64,000 nucleotides of DNA, taken from positions 3,286,001 through 3,350,000 of the forward strand of contig NZ_JAQIIX010000002.1 of NCBI RefSeq assembly GCF_036946495.1, written 5' to 3'. Shown one piece after another: positions 27,299-36,437 of this stretch. Position numbers and translations under genes: made by a program. The DNA comes from Mycolicibacterium neoaurum (GTDB taxonomy: Bacteria; Actinomycetota; Actinomycetes; Mycobacteriales; Mycobacteriaceae). The notes under the pieces were generated by a model. It was not told where the DNA came from, did not search any database, and worked only from the letters and a program-made list of their open reading frames with translations. The stretch's first letter is position 1, and each line of letters opens with the position of its first letter.

Positions 27299-28537
27299 AT
27301 GACATCGCAGATCGACCACGGGGCGATCGACGTCCCCGCGACCGAATGGCGTGACCGCAAGCGGTACCTGTGGCTGATGGGGCTGATCGCCCCGACGGCC
27401 CTGTTCGTGATGCTGCCGCTGGTGTGGGCCTTCAACAATCTCGGCTGGCACATCGCGGCACAGGTCCCGTTCTGGGTCGGTCCGCTGCTGGTCTACGGGC
27501 TGTTGCCGATCTTGGACCGCTTCTTCGGTCCCGACGGGCAGAATCCGCCCGACGAGGTCATGGAACGGCTGGAGAACGACAAGTACTACCGCTACTGCAC
27601 CTATGCCTACATTCCGTGCCAGTACGCCAGCGTCATCTTCGGCGCATACCTGTTCACGGCGACCGACCTGAGTTGGCTGGGCTTCGACGGTGGCCTGGGG
27701 TGGCCGGCGAAGATCGGGCTGGCCCTGTCGGTCGGTGTGCTCGGCGGCGTCGGCATCAACACCGCCCACGAGATGGGCCACAAGAAGGACTCGCTGGAGC
27801 GCTGGCTGTCCAAGATCACCCTCGCGCAGACCGGATACGGGCACTTCTACATCGAGCACAACCGTGGCCACCACGTTCGCGTCGCCACCCCGGAGGACCC
27901 GGCCTCGGCGCGGTTCGGTGAGACCTTCTGGGAGTTCCTGCCGCGCAGCGTGTGGGGCAGTCTCAAGTCCTCCTGGGAGTTGGAGGCCAAACGGCTGGAG
28001 CGTGCCGGAAAGTCGAAGTGGCACTGGTCGAATGATGTGCTGAACGCCTGGGCGATGTCGGTGGTGTTCTACGGCGCCCTGTTGGCGATCTTCGGTCTCG
28101 GGTTGATCCCGTACATCCTGATCTCGGCGATCTACGGTTTCGCCTTGCTGGAGACGGTCAATTACCTGGAGCACTATGGTCTGCTGCGGCAGAAGCTGGA
28201 GTCCGGCCGCTACGAACGGTGCGCTCCGGCGCATAGCTGGAACTCCGACCACATCGTGACCAACCTGTTCCTCTATCACCTGCAGCGGCACAGCGATCAC
28301 CACGCCAACCCCACCCGCCGCTACCAGACGCTGCGCAGCATGGACGGCGCGCCGAACCTGCCCAGCGGGTACGCCTCGATGATCGGGCTGACCTACTTCC
28401 CGCCGTTGTGGCGCAAGGTGATGGACCACCGGGTACTGGCCCACTATGACGGGGACATCACCCGGGCCAACATCCATCCGCGCAGGCGCGCTCACGTGCT
28501 CGCCAAGTATGGGACCGGCGACGAGCAGGGGGCTTGA
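27299..28537 (+). CDS. alkB: Alkane 1-monooxygenase (membrane di-iron)
   Basis: Hydroxylates the terminal carbon of medium and long alkanes in the membrane, using electrons from rubredoxin. It has 412 residues from the ATG at 27299. About six membrane segments are present, with the histidine boxes HEMGH (157-161), HNRGHH (187-192) and HSDHH (331-335) plus NYLEHYG (288-294), the AlkB signature. The open frame upstream crosses the promoter, so the earlier start at 27245 was rejected. rubA follows after two bases and rubB and tetR after that, the standard alkane operon. Confidence 0.96.
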   Translation: MTSQIDHGAIDVPATEWRDRKRYLWLMGLIAPTALFVMLPLVWAFNNLGWHIAAQVPFWVGPLLVYGLLPILDRFFGPDGQNPPDEVMERLENDKYYRYCTYAYIPCQYASVIFGAYLFTATDLSWLGFDGGLGWPAKIGLALSVGVLGGVGINTAHEMGHKKDSLERWLSKITLAQTGYGHFYIEHNRGHHVRVATPEDPASARFGETFWEFLPRSVWGSLKSSWELEAKRLERAGKSKWHWSNDVLNAWAMSVVFYGALLAIFGLGLIPYILISAIYGFALLETVNYLEHYGLLRQKLESGRYERCAPAHSWNSDHIVTNLFLYHLQRHSDHHANPTRRYQTLRSMDGAPNLPSGYASMIGLTYFPPLWRKVMDHRVLAHYDGDITRANIHPRRRAHVLAKYGTGDEQGA

Positions 28538-28539
28538 GC

Positions 28540-28701
28540 GTGAGCGCCTACCGTTGCCCGGGTTGCGACTTCATCTACGACGAGGCCAAAGGTGCACCGC
28601 GCGAAGGGTTTCCGGCAGGAACCAGTTGGGACGCGGTACCCGACGACTGGACCTGTCCGGACTGTGCGGTCCGCGAGAAGGTCGATTTCGAAACAGTGTG
28701 A
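28540..28701 (+). CDS. rubA: Rubredoxin, first copy (53 residues)
   Basis: Small electron carrier for AlkB. It has 53 residues from the GTG two bases after the alkB stop. The single iron is held by Cys6, Cys9, Cys39 and Cys42 in YRCPGCDFIYDE and WTCPDC. The usual aromatic residues (Tyr4, Tyr13, Trp30, Trp37) surround the site. Its acidity is lower than that of the second copy. M. tuberculosis has the same pair (Rv3251c, Rv3250c). In alkane operons the two copies often differ in whether they support the hydroxylase, which sequence alone does not settle here. Confidence 0.94.
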   Translation: MSAYRCPGCDFIYDEAKGAPREGFPAGTSWDAVPDDWTCPDCAVREKVDFETV

Positions 28702-28705
28702 AGCT

Positions 28706-28760
28706 GACTCTGCGCTCACGGCGCGAAAGGACGAGAAGCCGCCACCGTGAGCGCAGAGTC
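28706..28760. repeat. Perfect 16-base inverted repeat between rubA and rubB
   Basis: GACTCTGCGCTCACGG at 28706-28721 is matched exactly by its reverse complement at 28745-28760, with 23 bases between. RNA from either strand would form a very stable hairpin inside the alkB-rubA-rubB message. It could be an attenuator, a processing or stability site, or a copy of a dispersed intergenic repeat. Confidence 0.85.
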
Positions 28761-28779
28761 GACTGGGAAAGGGAATGAC

Positions 28780-28959
28780 ATGGACTACAAACTGTTCGTC
28801 TGCGTGCAATGCGGATTCGAGTACGACGAGGCCAAGGGTTGGCCCGAGGACGGGATCGCGCCGGGCACCCGCTGGGAGGACATCCCCGAGGACTGGAGCT
28901 GCCCGGACTGCGGTGCGGCCAAGTCCGATTTCGACATGGTGGAGATCGCCCGGCCGTGA
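28780..28959 (+). CDS. rubB: Rubredoxin, second copy (59 residues)
   Basis: Second rubredoxin of the alkane operon, 59 residues, quite acidic. Iron ligands are Cys8, Cys11, Cys41 and Cys44 in FVCVQCGFEYDE and WSCPDCGA. The ATG at 28780 is preceded by GGGAAAGGG. The earlier in-frame start at 28747 would place coding sequence inside the inverted-repeat arm and was not chosen. The tetR gene follows after 41 bases. Confidence 0.95.
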   Translation: MDYKLFVCVQCGFEYDEAKGWPEDGIAPGTRWEDIPEDWSCPDCGAAKSDFDMVEIARP

Positions 28960-29000
28960 CGGCCGCAACGGATCGGCGCGAAAGTTATAGGGTCGCGGTC

Positions 29001-29633
29001 ATGAACGCACCGCGGTCCGGCGCCACCCGCGTGCCGTATGCGGAGGCATCGCGGGTGCTGCTGCGCGATTCGATCCTCGACGGCATGCGCGAGATGCTGC
29101 TGGTGCGTGATTGGTCCTCGATCACGCTCACCGATGTGGCACGGGCGGCAGGCATCAGCAGGCAGACCATCTACAACGAGTTCGGCTCACGACAGGGGCT
29201 GGCGCAGGGCTACGCGCTGCGTCTTGCCGACCGTCTGGTCAATGCCGTCGATGCGGCCATCGCCAACAACATCGGCCAGGTGTACGAGGCGTTCCTGGAG
29301 GGTTTCCGGGCCTTCTTCTTGGAGTCCGCCTCCGACCCGCTGGTCATCTCGCTGCTCAGCGGCGAGGCCAAACCCGATCTGCTGCAGATCATCACGACCG
29401 ACAGCGGGCCCATCATCACCCGTTGCTCGCAGCGGCTGACCGCCACCTTCCAGAACAGCTGGATCAAGGCCACCGACGAGGACGCCGGGGTGCTCGCCCG
29501 CGCGATCGTCCGACTGGCGATGAGCTACGTGTCGATGCCGCCGGAAGCCGATCATGACGTCGCCCGCGACCTGGCCCGCCTGATGTCCCCGTTCGCCGAG
29601 CGTTATGGCGTCATCGATCCGGGACCGCAGTGA
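29001..29633 (+). CDS. alkX: TetR-family repressor of the alkane operon (AlkX-like)
   Basis: A 210-residue TetR-type regulator. The N-terminal helix-turn-helix is clear: RDSILDGMREMLLVRDWSSITLTDVARAAGISRQTIYNEFGSRQGL (split over about residues 22-67). The C-terminal ligand domain is all-helical. In related actinobacteria the gene after alkB-rubA-rubB represses the operon and is released by fatty acids or alkane products. The operator-like repeat at 27205-27231 is a plausible target (inference). TTATAGG just upstream could give it its own promoter. Its last 23 bases overlap the end of the opposing MFS gene. Confidence 0.9.
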   Translation: MNAPRSGATRVPYAEASRVLLRDSILDGMREMLLVRDWSSITLTDVARAAGISRQTIYNEFGSRQGLAQGYALRLADRLVNAVDAAIANNIGQVYEAFLEGFRAFFLESASDPLVISLLSGEAKPDLLQIITTDSGPIITRCSQRLTATFQNSWIKATDEDAGVLARAIVRLAMSYVSMPPEADHDVARDLARLMSPFAERYGVIDPGPQ

Positions 29634-30870
29634 CACTGTCGAGGCCTTCCCGGTCCGGCCGCACGATGAGCCTGCGGTAGCGCAGGAACAATGCGATCGC
29701 GGTCACCGCGATCAATCCGCTGAGCAGGTGTGAGGCGTGATAGCCGCGCGCGGACACCACGGCCCCGGCGATCACGTTGCTCAACGACGCACCCACGCCC
29801 TGCACCGTCATCACCGCAGCGAATCCGACGTTGAACCGCCCCGTGCCTGCCAATAGGCGCTCGACGGCGACCGGGGTCACGATGCCGACCAGCCCGGCCC
29901 CGACCCCGTCGAGGATCTGCACCGGGAAGATCGTCCAGAAACCGGGCAGGGTGCCGGCGATGAGGCCGCGGATCGGCAAGGCGCACAGACCGATCAGCAG
30001 CACCGTGGACAACCCGAAGCGCCGGATCGCTGCCGGCGCCGCCACCGCGGCGGCGATCATCGACAGCTGTGCCACCCCGGTGATGATCGCCGTGGTGCGG
30101 AACGGAGTGTCCAATTCGATGGCGAAATCCTGGGCGATCAGCCGGCTCATCGGCGCATTGCCGAAGTGGAACATCAACAGCACCAGCGCCAACACCACCA
30201 GCCCCGGCGTCGCCACCAAGGTCCGCAGGCCCGACGGACGGTCGCCGGTGTCGGCCTCGGCCAGGCCGCGGGCGGTGTCGTGGTCGATATCGGCGGGGGA
30301 GACGCACAAGGCGGCGAGCACCGCCCCGGCGGCGGTCACCAGCATCAGGCCGATGATCGCTTGTTCGCCGTAGAGCGAGACCAGGACGAAGACCGCGGTC
30401 AACGAGGCCACGTTGCCGACATGGTTCCAGAACTCGTTGCGGGCGACCTGCCTGCCGAACACCCGTTCCCCGACCAGCCCCAGCGTCAGGCCCATCATCG
30501 CCGGACCGATGACGGCACCCACGACCGCCGTACCGACCTGGCCGACCCACACGATCGGTCCGGTCGGAACGATCAACGTCAGCAACGCCACCGCGGTCAC
30601 CACGATCACCGGGCCGGCAACCAGTGCGCGTTTGCGCCGGGATCCGTCGACCAGCGCCCCGAACAGCGGTGTCACCACCAGCCCGATCACCCCACCCGTG
30701 GTGGCGATCGCCCCGAGCGCCACCGATGACCAGCCGCGAGTGGCGAGAAAGGCGTCCAGGAACGGCCCGAGGCCGTCGCGGGCGTCGGCGAGGAAGAAGT
30801 TCAGCACGGCCAGCGATATCAGCGAGCGGCGCACGGTGCCGTCGTCTCCGGAGGCCGGGTGAGCACGCAT
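29611..30870 (-). CDS. Major facilitator superfamily transporter
   Basis: A 419-residue integral membrane protein with about twelve hydrophobic segments. The first half has the MFS loop motif GALVDGSRRKRALVAG (about 71-86). The protein starts with a soluble stretch of about 15 residues. The substrate is unknown; drug or small-molecule efflux is the usual guess. It converges on the tetR gene with a 23-base 3' overlap and diverges from sahH across a 286-base gap. Confidence 0.88.
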   Translation of the reverse strand: MRAHPASGDDGTVRRSLISLAVLNFFLADARDGLGPFLDAFLATRGWSSVALGAIATTGGVIGLVVTPLFGALVDGSRRKRALVAGPVIVVTAVALLTLIVPTGPIVWVGQVGTAVVGAVIGPAMMGLTLGLVGERVFGRQVARNEFWNHVGNVASLTAVFVLVSLYGEQAIIGLMLVTAAGAVLAALCVSPADIDHDTARGLAEADTGDRPSGLRTLVATPGLVVLALVLLMFHFGNAPMSRLIAQDFAIELDTPFRTTAIITGVAQLSMIAAAVAAPAAIRRFGLSTVLLIGLCALPIRGLIAGTLPGFWTIFPVQILDGVGAGLVGIVTPVAVERLLAGTGRFNVGFAAVMTVQGVGASLSNVIAGAVVSARGYHASHLLSGLIAVTAIALFLRYRRLIVRPDREGLDSVTAVPDR

Positions 30871-31156
30871 GGTCGACCTCCCGCTCTGTCCTGAACGCGA
30901 GCGGCTTGGTACCCCGGCGCGGATCCGCCGAAACCGGATCCGGGACCGCCGGCGGATCCGCGCACGGGGGACGAGGTTGGACGGCGGCGTTTTCGGCTAC
31001 GGTGTAAGGCGATACCCCGTAGCTGGCAGAGCGCCATCTGATGCGTTGGCCCTGTCCCGCGAGCCCGCAGGCTACGGGTTTCGGCATGGCCCGCGCCGTA
31101 TCGTGCAGGCCTGCCTCCAGTGATGACGAACGATACAAAAGGGGCTCTGACCACTT
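30871..31156. promoter_or_regulatory. sahH leader region with two hairpins
   Basis: A candidate -10 TACGGT lies at 30998-31003, which would give sahH a leader of about 145 bases. The leader region holds a GCTACGG/CCGTAGC stem (about 30997-31022) and a second imperfect stem of the form CCCG-AGCC/GGCT-CGGG (about 31056-31077). It does not match the SAH or SAM riboswitch cores I know, so no riboswitch is called. It also contains the promoter of the opposing MFS gene. Confidence 0.4.
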
Positions 31157-32617
<1,461 letters not shown>

Positions 32618-32644
32618 CCCGCTCGACCCATGTGAGTAGCAGCA

Positions 32645-32679
32645 GACGCCGCGACGGCCGCACGTGCCGTCGCGGCGTC
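32645..32679 (+). terminator. Terminator hairpin after sahH
   Basis: GACGCCGCGACGGC (32645-32658) pairs perfectly with its complement at 32666-32679 across a 7-base loop, 28 bases after the sahH stop. No U-run follows. Confidence 0.75.
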
Positions 32680-32792
32680 GCGCTGTCCGGGTCATTTGCC
32701 GCCACGGAGCGGGTCGGCGCACGCAGTCGGCGTTACATTTGGACCGCCGGACGAAACGTAACGAATCCGTGGTCAATCGGCGACTGCTTTGT

Positions 32793-32804
32793 TACTGTCC
32801 GGTA
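32793..32804 (+). promoter_or_regulatory. -10 element for a leaderless transcript
   Basis: TACTGT at 32793-32798 fits TANNNT and is followed by six bases and then the GTG start at 32805. This spacing would place the first transcribed base on the start codon. Confidence 0.5.
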
Positions 32805-34112
32805 GTGATTCGGGCCGGGGCGCTATTCTTCGTCATCTCCTTCGGGGTTGTCATCGGTTGTCTGACAAGTGGATTGGCCCATGCCGACGACTGGTATCCG
32901 TACTACAACGAGGACGAATACACCGCCTTCTACACGCCACCGAATCCGTTGCCTGATGTACCGCCGGGTGCGCTCGTGCGCACCGAACCGTCTCGGCTGG
33001 TGTTGGAGCCGTCCGGCCAGCTCGGCCATATCATGGCCAACGGCACCCGCATCATGTACCGCAGCACCGACGGACGCGGGAACCCCGATGTGGTGACCGG
33101 CACCTACTTCGAACCCTGGGCGCCGTGGCCCGGCAGGGGTCCGCGCCCGCTGATCGTCTACGGCCCCGGCACCCAGGGTCAGGGTGACCAATGCGCGCCG
33201 TCGCGCGGCTTCAACCAGGGCATCCACTGGTCGCCGTATCTGGACTTCACGTTCAACTACGAGGAGATGTTCGTCGCGACCATGGTCGCGCGTGGCTTCG
33301 CCATCGTGATGACCGATTACGAGGGTCTCGGCACCATCGGGGTCACCCACACCTACGTCAACCGGCTGTCCCAGGGCCAGGCGATGCTCGACGCGGCGCG
33401 GGCGGCACAAGCGCTGCCCGGCACCTCCTTGCCGCCCGACGGCCCCGTCGCGTTCTGGGGTTACTCCCAGGGTGGTGGCGCGGCGGCCTCGGCGGCCGAA
33501 CTGGCCTCGGCCTACGCCCCCGAACTCGATATCGTGGGCACCTACGCCGGAGCGCCGCCGGCCGATCTGGCGGCGTTGATCCCGTTCGCCGACGGCAGCG
33601 CGCTGGTCGGGGTGATCGGCTACGCGCTCAACAGCGTGTTCCAGACCTACCCGGAGGTGGAGGCCAAGATTCGTGGTCTGCTCACCCCGCGGGGCATGGA
33701 CTTCGTCGACAAGACCAGGGATCAGTGCGTTCCCGAGACGCTGACGAAGTTCATGTTCCGGCATCTGCAGCCCTACTTCAACGGCCCGATCGACGTCCTG
33801 CTGACCGATCCCCAGTTCCGCGGGCTGCTCGACCTGCAGAAGCTGGGCACGCTGAAACCCGATGCGCCCGTGATGATCAACCACAACCGGTTCGATCCGC
33901 TGGTGCCGTACGCGCCGTCGGTCCAGCTCGGCAAGGACTGGTGCGCCAAGGGGGCGGACGTAGAGTTCCGCACCAACGAGCAACCGCCGTTCCTCAACAA
34001 GGCCGTCGTCAACCATGCGCTGCCGATGCTCGTCGACGGCGAACCCGCGATGCAATGGATCGCCGACCGCTTCAACGGGGTGCCGACCAGACCCAACTGC
34101 GGCCAGTTCTAG
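32805..34112 (+). CDS. Exported secretory lipase-type alpha/beta hydrolase (distant paralogue)
   Basis: A 435-residue exported hydrolase. The signal peptide covers about residues 1-23, ending AHA before DDWYPYYNEDE. The core has MYRSTDGRGNPDVVTGTYFEP, YGPGTQGQGDQCAPS, the nucleophile serine in WGYSQGGGAAAS, an acid in NHNRFDPLVPY and a likely histidine in NHALP. It is clearly related to the lipases at 1566 and 4941 but much diverged. I start it at the GTG at 32805 because the -10 TACTGT ends six bases earlier and because this makes a clean signal peptide. It is followed by a TPR membrane protein gene. Confidence 0.88.
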   Translation: MIRAGALFFVISFGVVIGCLTSGLAHADDWYPYYNEDEYTAFYTPPNPLPDVPPGALVRTEPSRLVLEPSGQLGHIMANGTRIMYRSTDGRGNPDVVTGTYFEPWAPWPGRGPRPLIVYGPGTQGQGDQCAPSRGFNQGIHWSPYLDFTFNYEEMFVATMVARGFAIVMTDYEGLGTIGVTHTYVNRLSQGQAMLDAARAAQALPGTSLPPDGPVAFWGYSQGGGAAASAAELASAYAPELDIVGTYAGAPPADLAALIPFADGSALVGVIGYALNSVFQTYPEVEAKIRGLLTPRGMDFVDKTRDQCVPETLTKFMFRHLQPYFNGPIDVLLTDPQFRGLLDLQKLGTLKPDAPVMINHNRFDPLVPYAPSVQLGKDWCAKGADVEFRTNEQPPFLNKAVVNHALPMLVDGEPAMQWIADRFNGVPTRPNCGQF

Positions 34113-34153
34113 GGTCGATCGGAGACCGGAAGCCGGACACCGCAGGGGGGACA

Positions 34154-34972
34154 GTGGCCGACGATATCGCCGCCAGGGGCGGGCAGGCGTTGACGCTCTA
34201 CGGTCAGGGTCGGGTGCAGGAGGCGCTGACACTGGCCTGGCAGACCGCCGCGGCCCATCCCGATTCACCGCTGGCGCAGTACACATACGCCAGCCTGCTG
34301 CGCGAGGCCGCTCGGCCTGCCGAGGCGCTGGACGTCGTCGATCACGCGCTGCGGCTGTACCCGGAGTCGGCGGATGCCTGGGTGTTGCGCGGTGACCTGC
34401 AGCAGCAGGTGTCCGGGCTCGCCGCCGCCGAACCCGACTACCTGCAGGCACTGCGGATCGATCCCGGACATGGGCTGGCCGTCCACAATCTGGCCGTCAG
34501 CCGGTTGCGGTGGGGGACCAACACCGCGGCGTTGCGTGGCCTGCTGCAGGCCATGCGGATGGATCCGGAGCTGACACAGACGGCACTGGGCAATATCGGG
34601 CTGGCCATCACCCGCGTGCTGCGGATGGCGACGGCGGCCACAGTTCTGTTGGCCGCGGCGATGTTCGCCGTCTTCATACTGCACGATCAGGGCCAATCCA
34701 CCGTCCTGGCAAGGGTTTTCACCGTAGTCCTGGCCGCGCCGCCGATCGCCGCGCTGTACTGGGTGTGGCGGATGGTGCCGATGCCGGTGCTGCGGTCGGT
34801 GACGACGGGCCGCATCGTCATGGTGCTGCGGCTGATCTTTCTCGTGCTGGCGGGTGCCTGCGGTTTGGTGGTCGCGGTGCTCGGCGCGACCGGGCTGACC
34901 ACCGTCGCGCCCGCATTGCTGTTGTTCGCGATGGTGGGGCTGACGATCCTCGGATGGGTGTCCGGCCGATAG
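34154..34972 (+). CDS. TPR-containing membrane protein of unknown function
   Basis: A 272-residue protein. The N-terminal half is helical repeats of the tetratricopeptide type (about residues 5-125: RGGQALTLYGQGRVQEALTLAWQTAAAHPDS, then YASLLREAARPAEALDVVDHALRLYPES and a third unit ending ALRIDPGH). The C-terminal half has about four membrane segments (about 155-270). The GTG at 34154 follows AGGGGGG. The cytosolic TPR part suggests protein-protein contacts at the membrane. It lies 41 bases after the lipase gene and 21 bases before tmk. Confidence 0.8.
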   Translation: MADDIAARGGQALTLYGQGRVQEALTLAWQTAAAHPDSPLAQYTYASLLREAARPAEALDVVDHALRLYPESADAWVLRGDLQQQVSGLAAAEPDYLQALRIDPGHGLAVHNLAVSRLRWGTNTAALRGLLQAMRMDPELTQTALGNIGLAITRVLRMATAATVLLAAAMFAVFILHDQGQSTVLARVFTVVLAAPPIAALYWVWRMVPMPVLRSVTTGRIVMVLRLIFLVLAGACGLVVAVLGATGLTTVAPALLLFAMVGLTILGWVSGR

Positions 34973-34993
34973 CGCGTCGGCTACGCTCGCCGC

Positions 34994-35626
34994 GTGCTCA
35001 TCGTGATCGAGGGCCTCGACGGCGCAGGCAAGCGGACGTTGACCGAGGGTCTACGCGCGGCGTTCGAGACCGAAGGCAGGTCCGTGGCCACCCTGGCCTT
35101 CCCGCGGTACGGCGAGTCGATCCATGCCGATCTGGCCGCGGAGGCCCTGCACGGCGGACACGGCGACCTTGCCGAGTCGGTCTATGCGATGGCGATGTTG
35201 TTCGCGCTGGACCGCTCGGGGGCGGCCGCCGACATCCGGCGACTACTCGCTGAACACGATGTGCTGATCCTGGACCGCTATGTCGCCTCCAACGCCGCCT
35301 ACAGCGCCGCCCGACTACACCAAGATGGCGATGGTGACGTGGTCGAGTGGGTCGGCGATCTCGAGTACGGGCGGTTCGGGTTGCCCGCCCCGGATCATCA
35401 AGTGCTGCTCGATGTTCCCGTCGAACTGGCCGCTGAGCGTGCCGTCAGCCGCGCGGCCGCCGACGCCGACCGCGTGCGTGATGCCTATGAGCGCGACGGC
35501 GGACTGCAGCAGCGCACCGGCGCGGTGTACGCGCAGTTGGCCGCCGCGGGCTGGGGCGGGGAATGGATCGTCGTCGGAGCCGATGTCGAGGCGGCGGTGC
35601 TGGCGGCGGGCATGTCGGCGGGCTGA
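34994..35626 (+). CDS. tmk: Thymidylate kinase
   Basis: Phosphorylates dTMP to dTDP for DNA synthesis. It has 210 residues. The P-loop is IEGLDGAGKRTL (about 5-16); the DRY-type motif is LDRYVASNAAYSAARLH (about 93-109), and a LID region lies near 145-160. As in M. tuberculosis, the P-loop ends KRTL. TACGCT at 34982-34987 lies six bases before the GTG, so it is probably leaderless. It precedes mtrA on the same strand, the arrangement conserved in mycobacteria. Confidence 0.95.
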   Translation: MLIVIEGLDGAGKRTLTEGLRAAFETEGRSVATLAFPRYGESIHADLAAEALHGGHGDLAESVYAMAMLFALDRSGAAADIRRLLAEHDVLILDRYVASNAAYSAARLHQDGDGDVVEWVGDLEYGRFGLPAPDHQVLLDVPVELAAERAVSRAAADADRVRDAYERDGGLQQRTGAVYAQLAAAGWGGEWIVVGADVEAAVLAAGMSAG

Positions 35627-35674
35627 GGTTCACCGCGCGGCACCCCGCGTGGCACCCCGGTTTTGTCGCCTTGT

Positions 35675-35692
35675 GGTGACACCATGGTCACC
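35675..35692. promoter_or_regulatory. Palindrome at the mtrA start, possible autoregulatory site
   Basis: GGTGAC (35675-35680) and GTCACC (35687-35692) are inverted copies six bases apart and straddle the mtrA start codon. MtrA is reported to bind direct or inverted GTCAC-like sequences, so self-binding is possible but not shown. Confidence 0.3.
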
Positions 35693-36370
35693 ATGAGGCA
35701 ACGGATCCTGGTCGTCGACGACGACCCGTCACTGGCCGAGATGCTCACCATCGTCCTGCGCAACGAGGGTTTCGACACCGCCGTCATCGGTGACGGCAGC
35801 CAGGCGCTCACCGCCGTGCGTGAGCTCCGTCCCGATCTGGTCCTGCTGGACCTCATGCTGCCCGGCATGAACGGTATCGACGTGTGCCGGGTGCTGCGCT
35901 CGGACTCGGGTGTGCCGATCGTGATGCTGACGGCCAAGACCGACACCGTGGACGTGGTGCTGGGTCTGGAATCCGGCGCCGACGACTACGTCATGAAGCC
36001 GTTCAAGCCCAAGGAACTGGTCGCCAGGGTGCGGGCCCGGTTGCGCCGCAACGATGATGAGCCCGCCGAGATGTTGTCGATCGCCGATATCGACATCGAC
36101 GTGCCCGCCCACAAGGTCACCCGCAACGGTGAGCAGATCTCGCTGACCCCGCTGGAGTTCGACCTGTTGGTGGCGCTGGCCCGCAAACCGCGCCAGGTGT
36201 TCACCCGCGATGTGCTGCTCGAACAGGTCTGGGGTTACCGGCATCCCGCCGACACCCGGCTGGTCAACGTGCACGTGCAGCGGTTGCGCGCCAAGGTCGA
36301 GACCGACCCGGAGAACCCGCAGGTGGTGCTGACCGTTCGAGGGGTGGGATACAAGGCCGGCCCGCCGTGA
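35684..36370 (+). CDS. mtrA: Response regulator MtrA
   Basis: OmpR-type response regulator controlling dnaA-linked, cell-wall and division genes; essential in M. tuberculosis. It has 228 residues from the ATG at 35684, the same length as the M. tuberculosis protein. The receiver domain (about 7-120) has Asp13-15, the phosphoacceptor Asp56 in LLDLMLPGM, and Lys in MKPFKPKE. The winged-helix DNA-binding domain (about 130-228) has TPLEFDLLVALARKPRQVFTR and ends GVGYKAGPP. The partner kinase mtrB follows after 67 bases. Confidence 0.98.
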   Translation: MVTMRQRILVVDDDPSLAEMLTIVLRNEGFDTAVIGDGSQALTAVRELRPDLVLLDLMLPGMNGIDVCRVLRSDSGVPIVMLTAKTDTVDVVLGLESGADDYVMKPFKPKELVARVRARLRRNDDEPAEMLSIADIDIDVPAHKVTRNGEQISLTPLEFDLLVALARKPRQVFTRDVLLEQVWGYRHPADTRLVNVHVQRLRAKVETDPENPQVVLTVRGVGYKAGPP

Positions 36371-36437
36371 CGGGTGACGGCACCGCCGTCGCGATCACTG
36401 ACGGTCCCGCCGTCGTGACGACCGAACGGCACCATTC

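Noticed and set aside
30990..31156. SAM or SAH riboswitch before sahH
   Set aside because: The hairpins seen do not fit the conserved core of any SAM or SAH riboswitch I can recall, so it is reported only as a structured leader.
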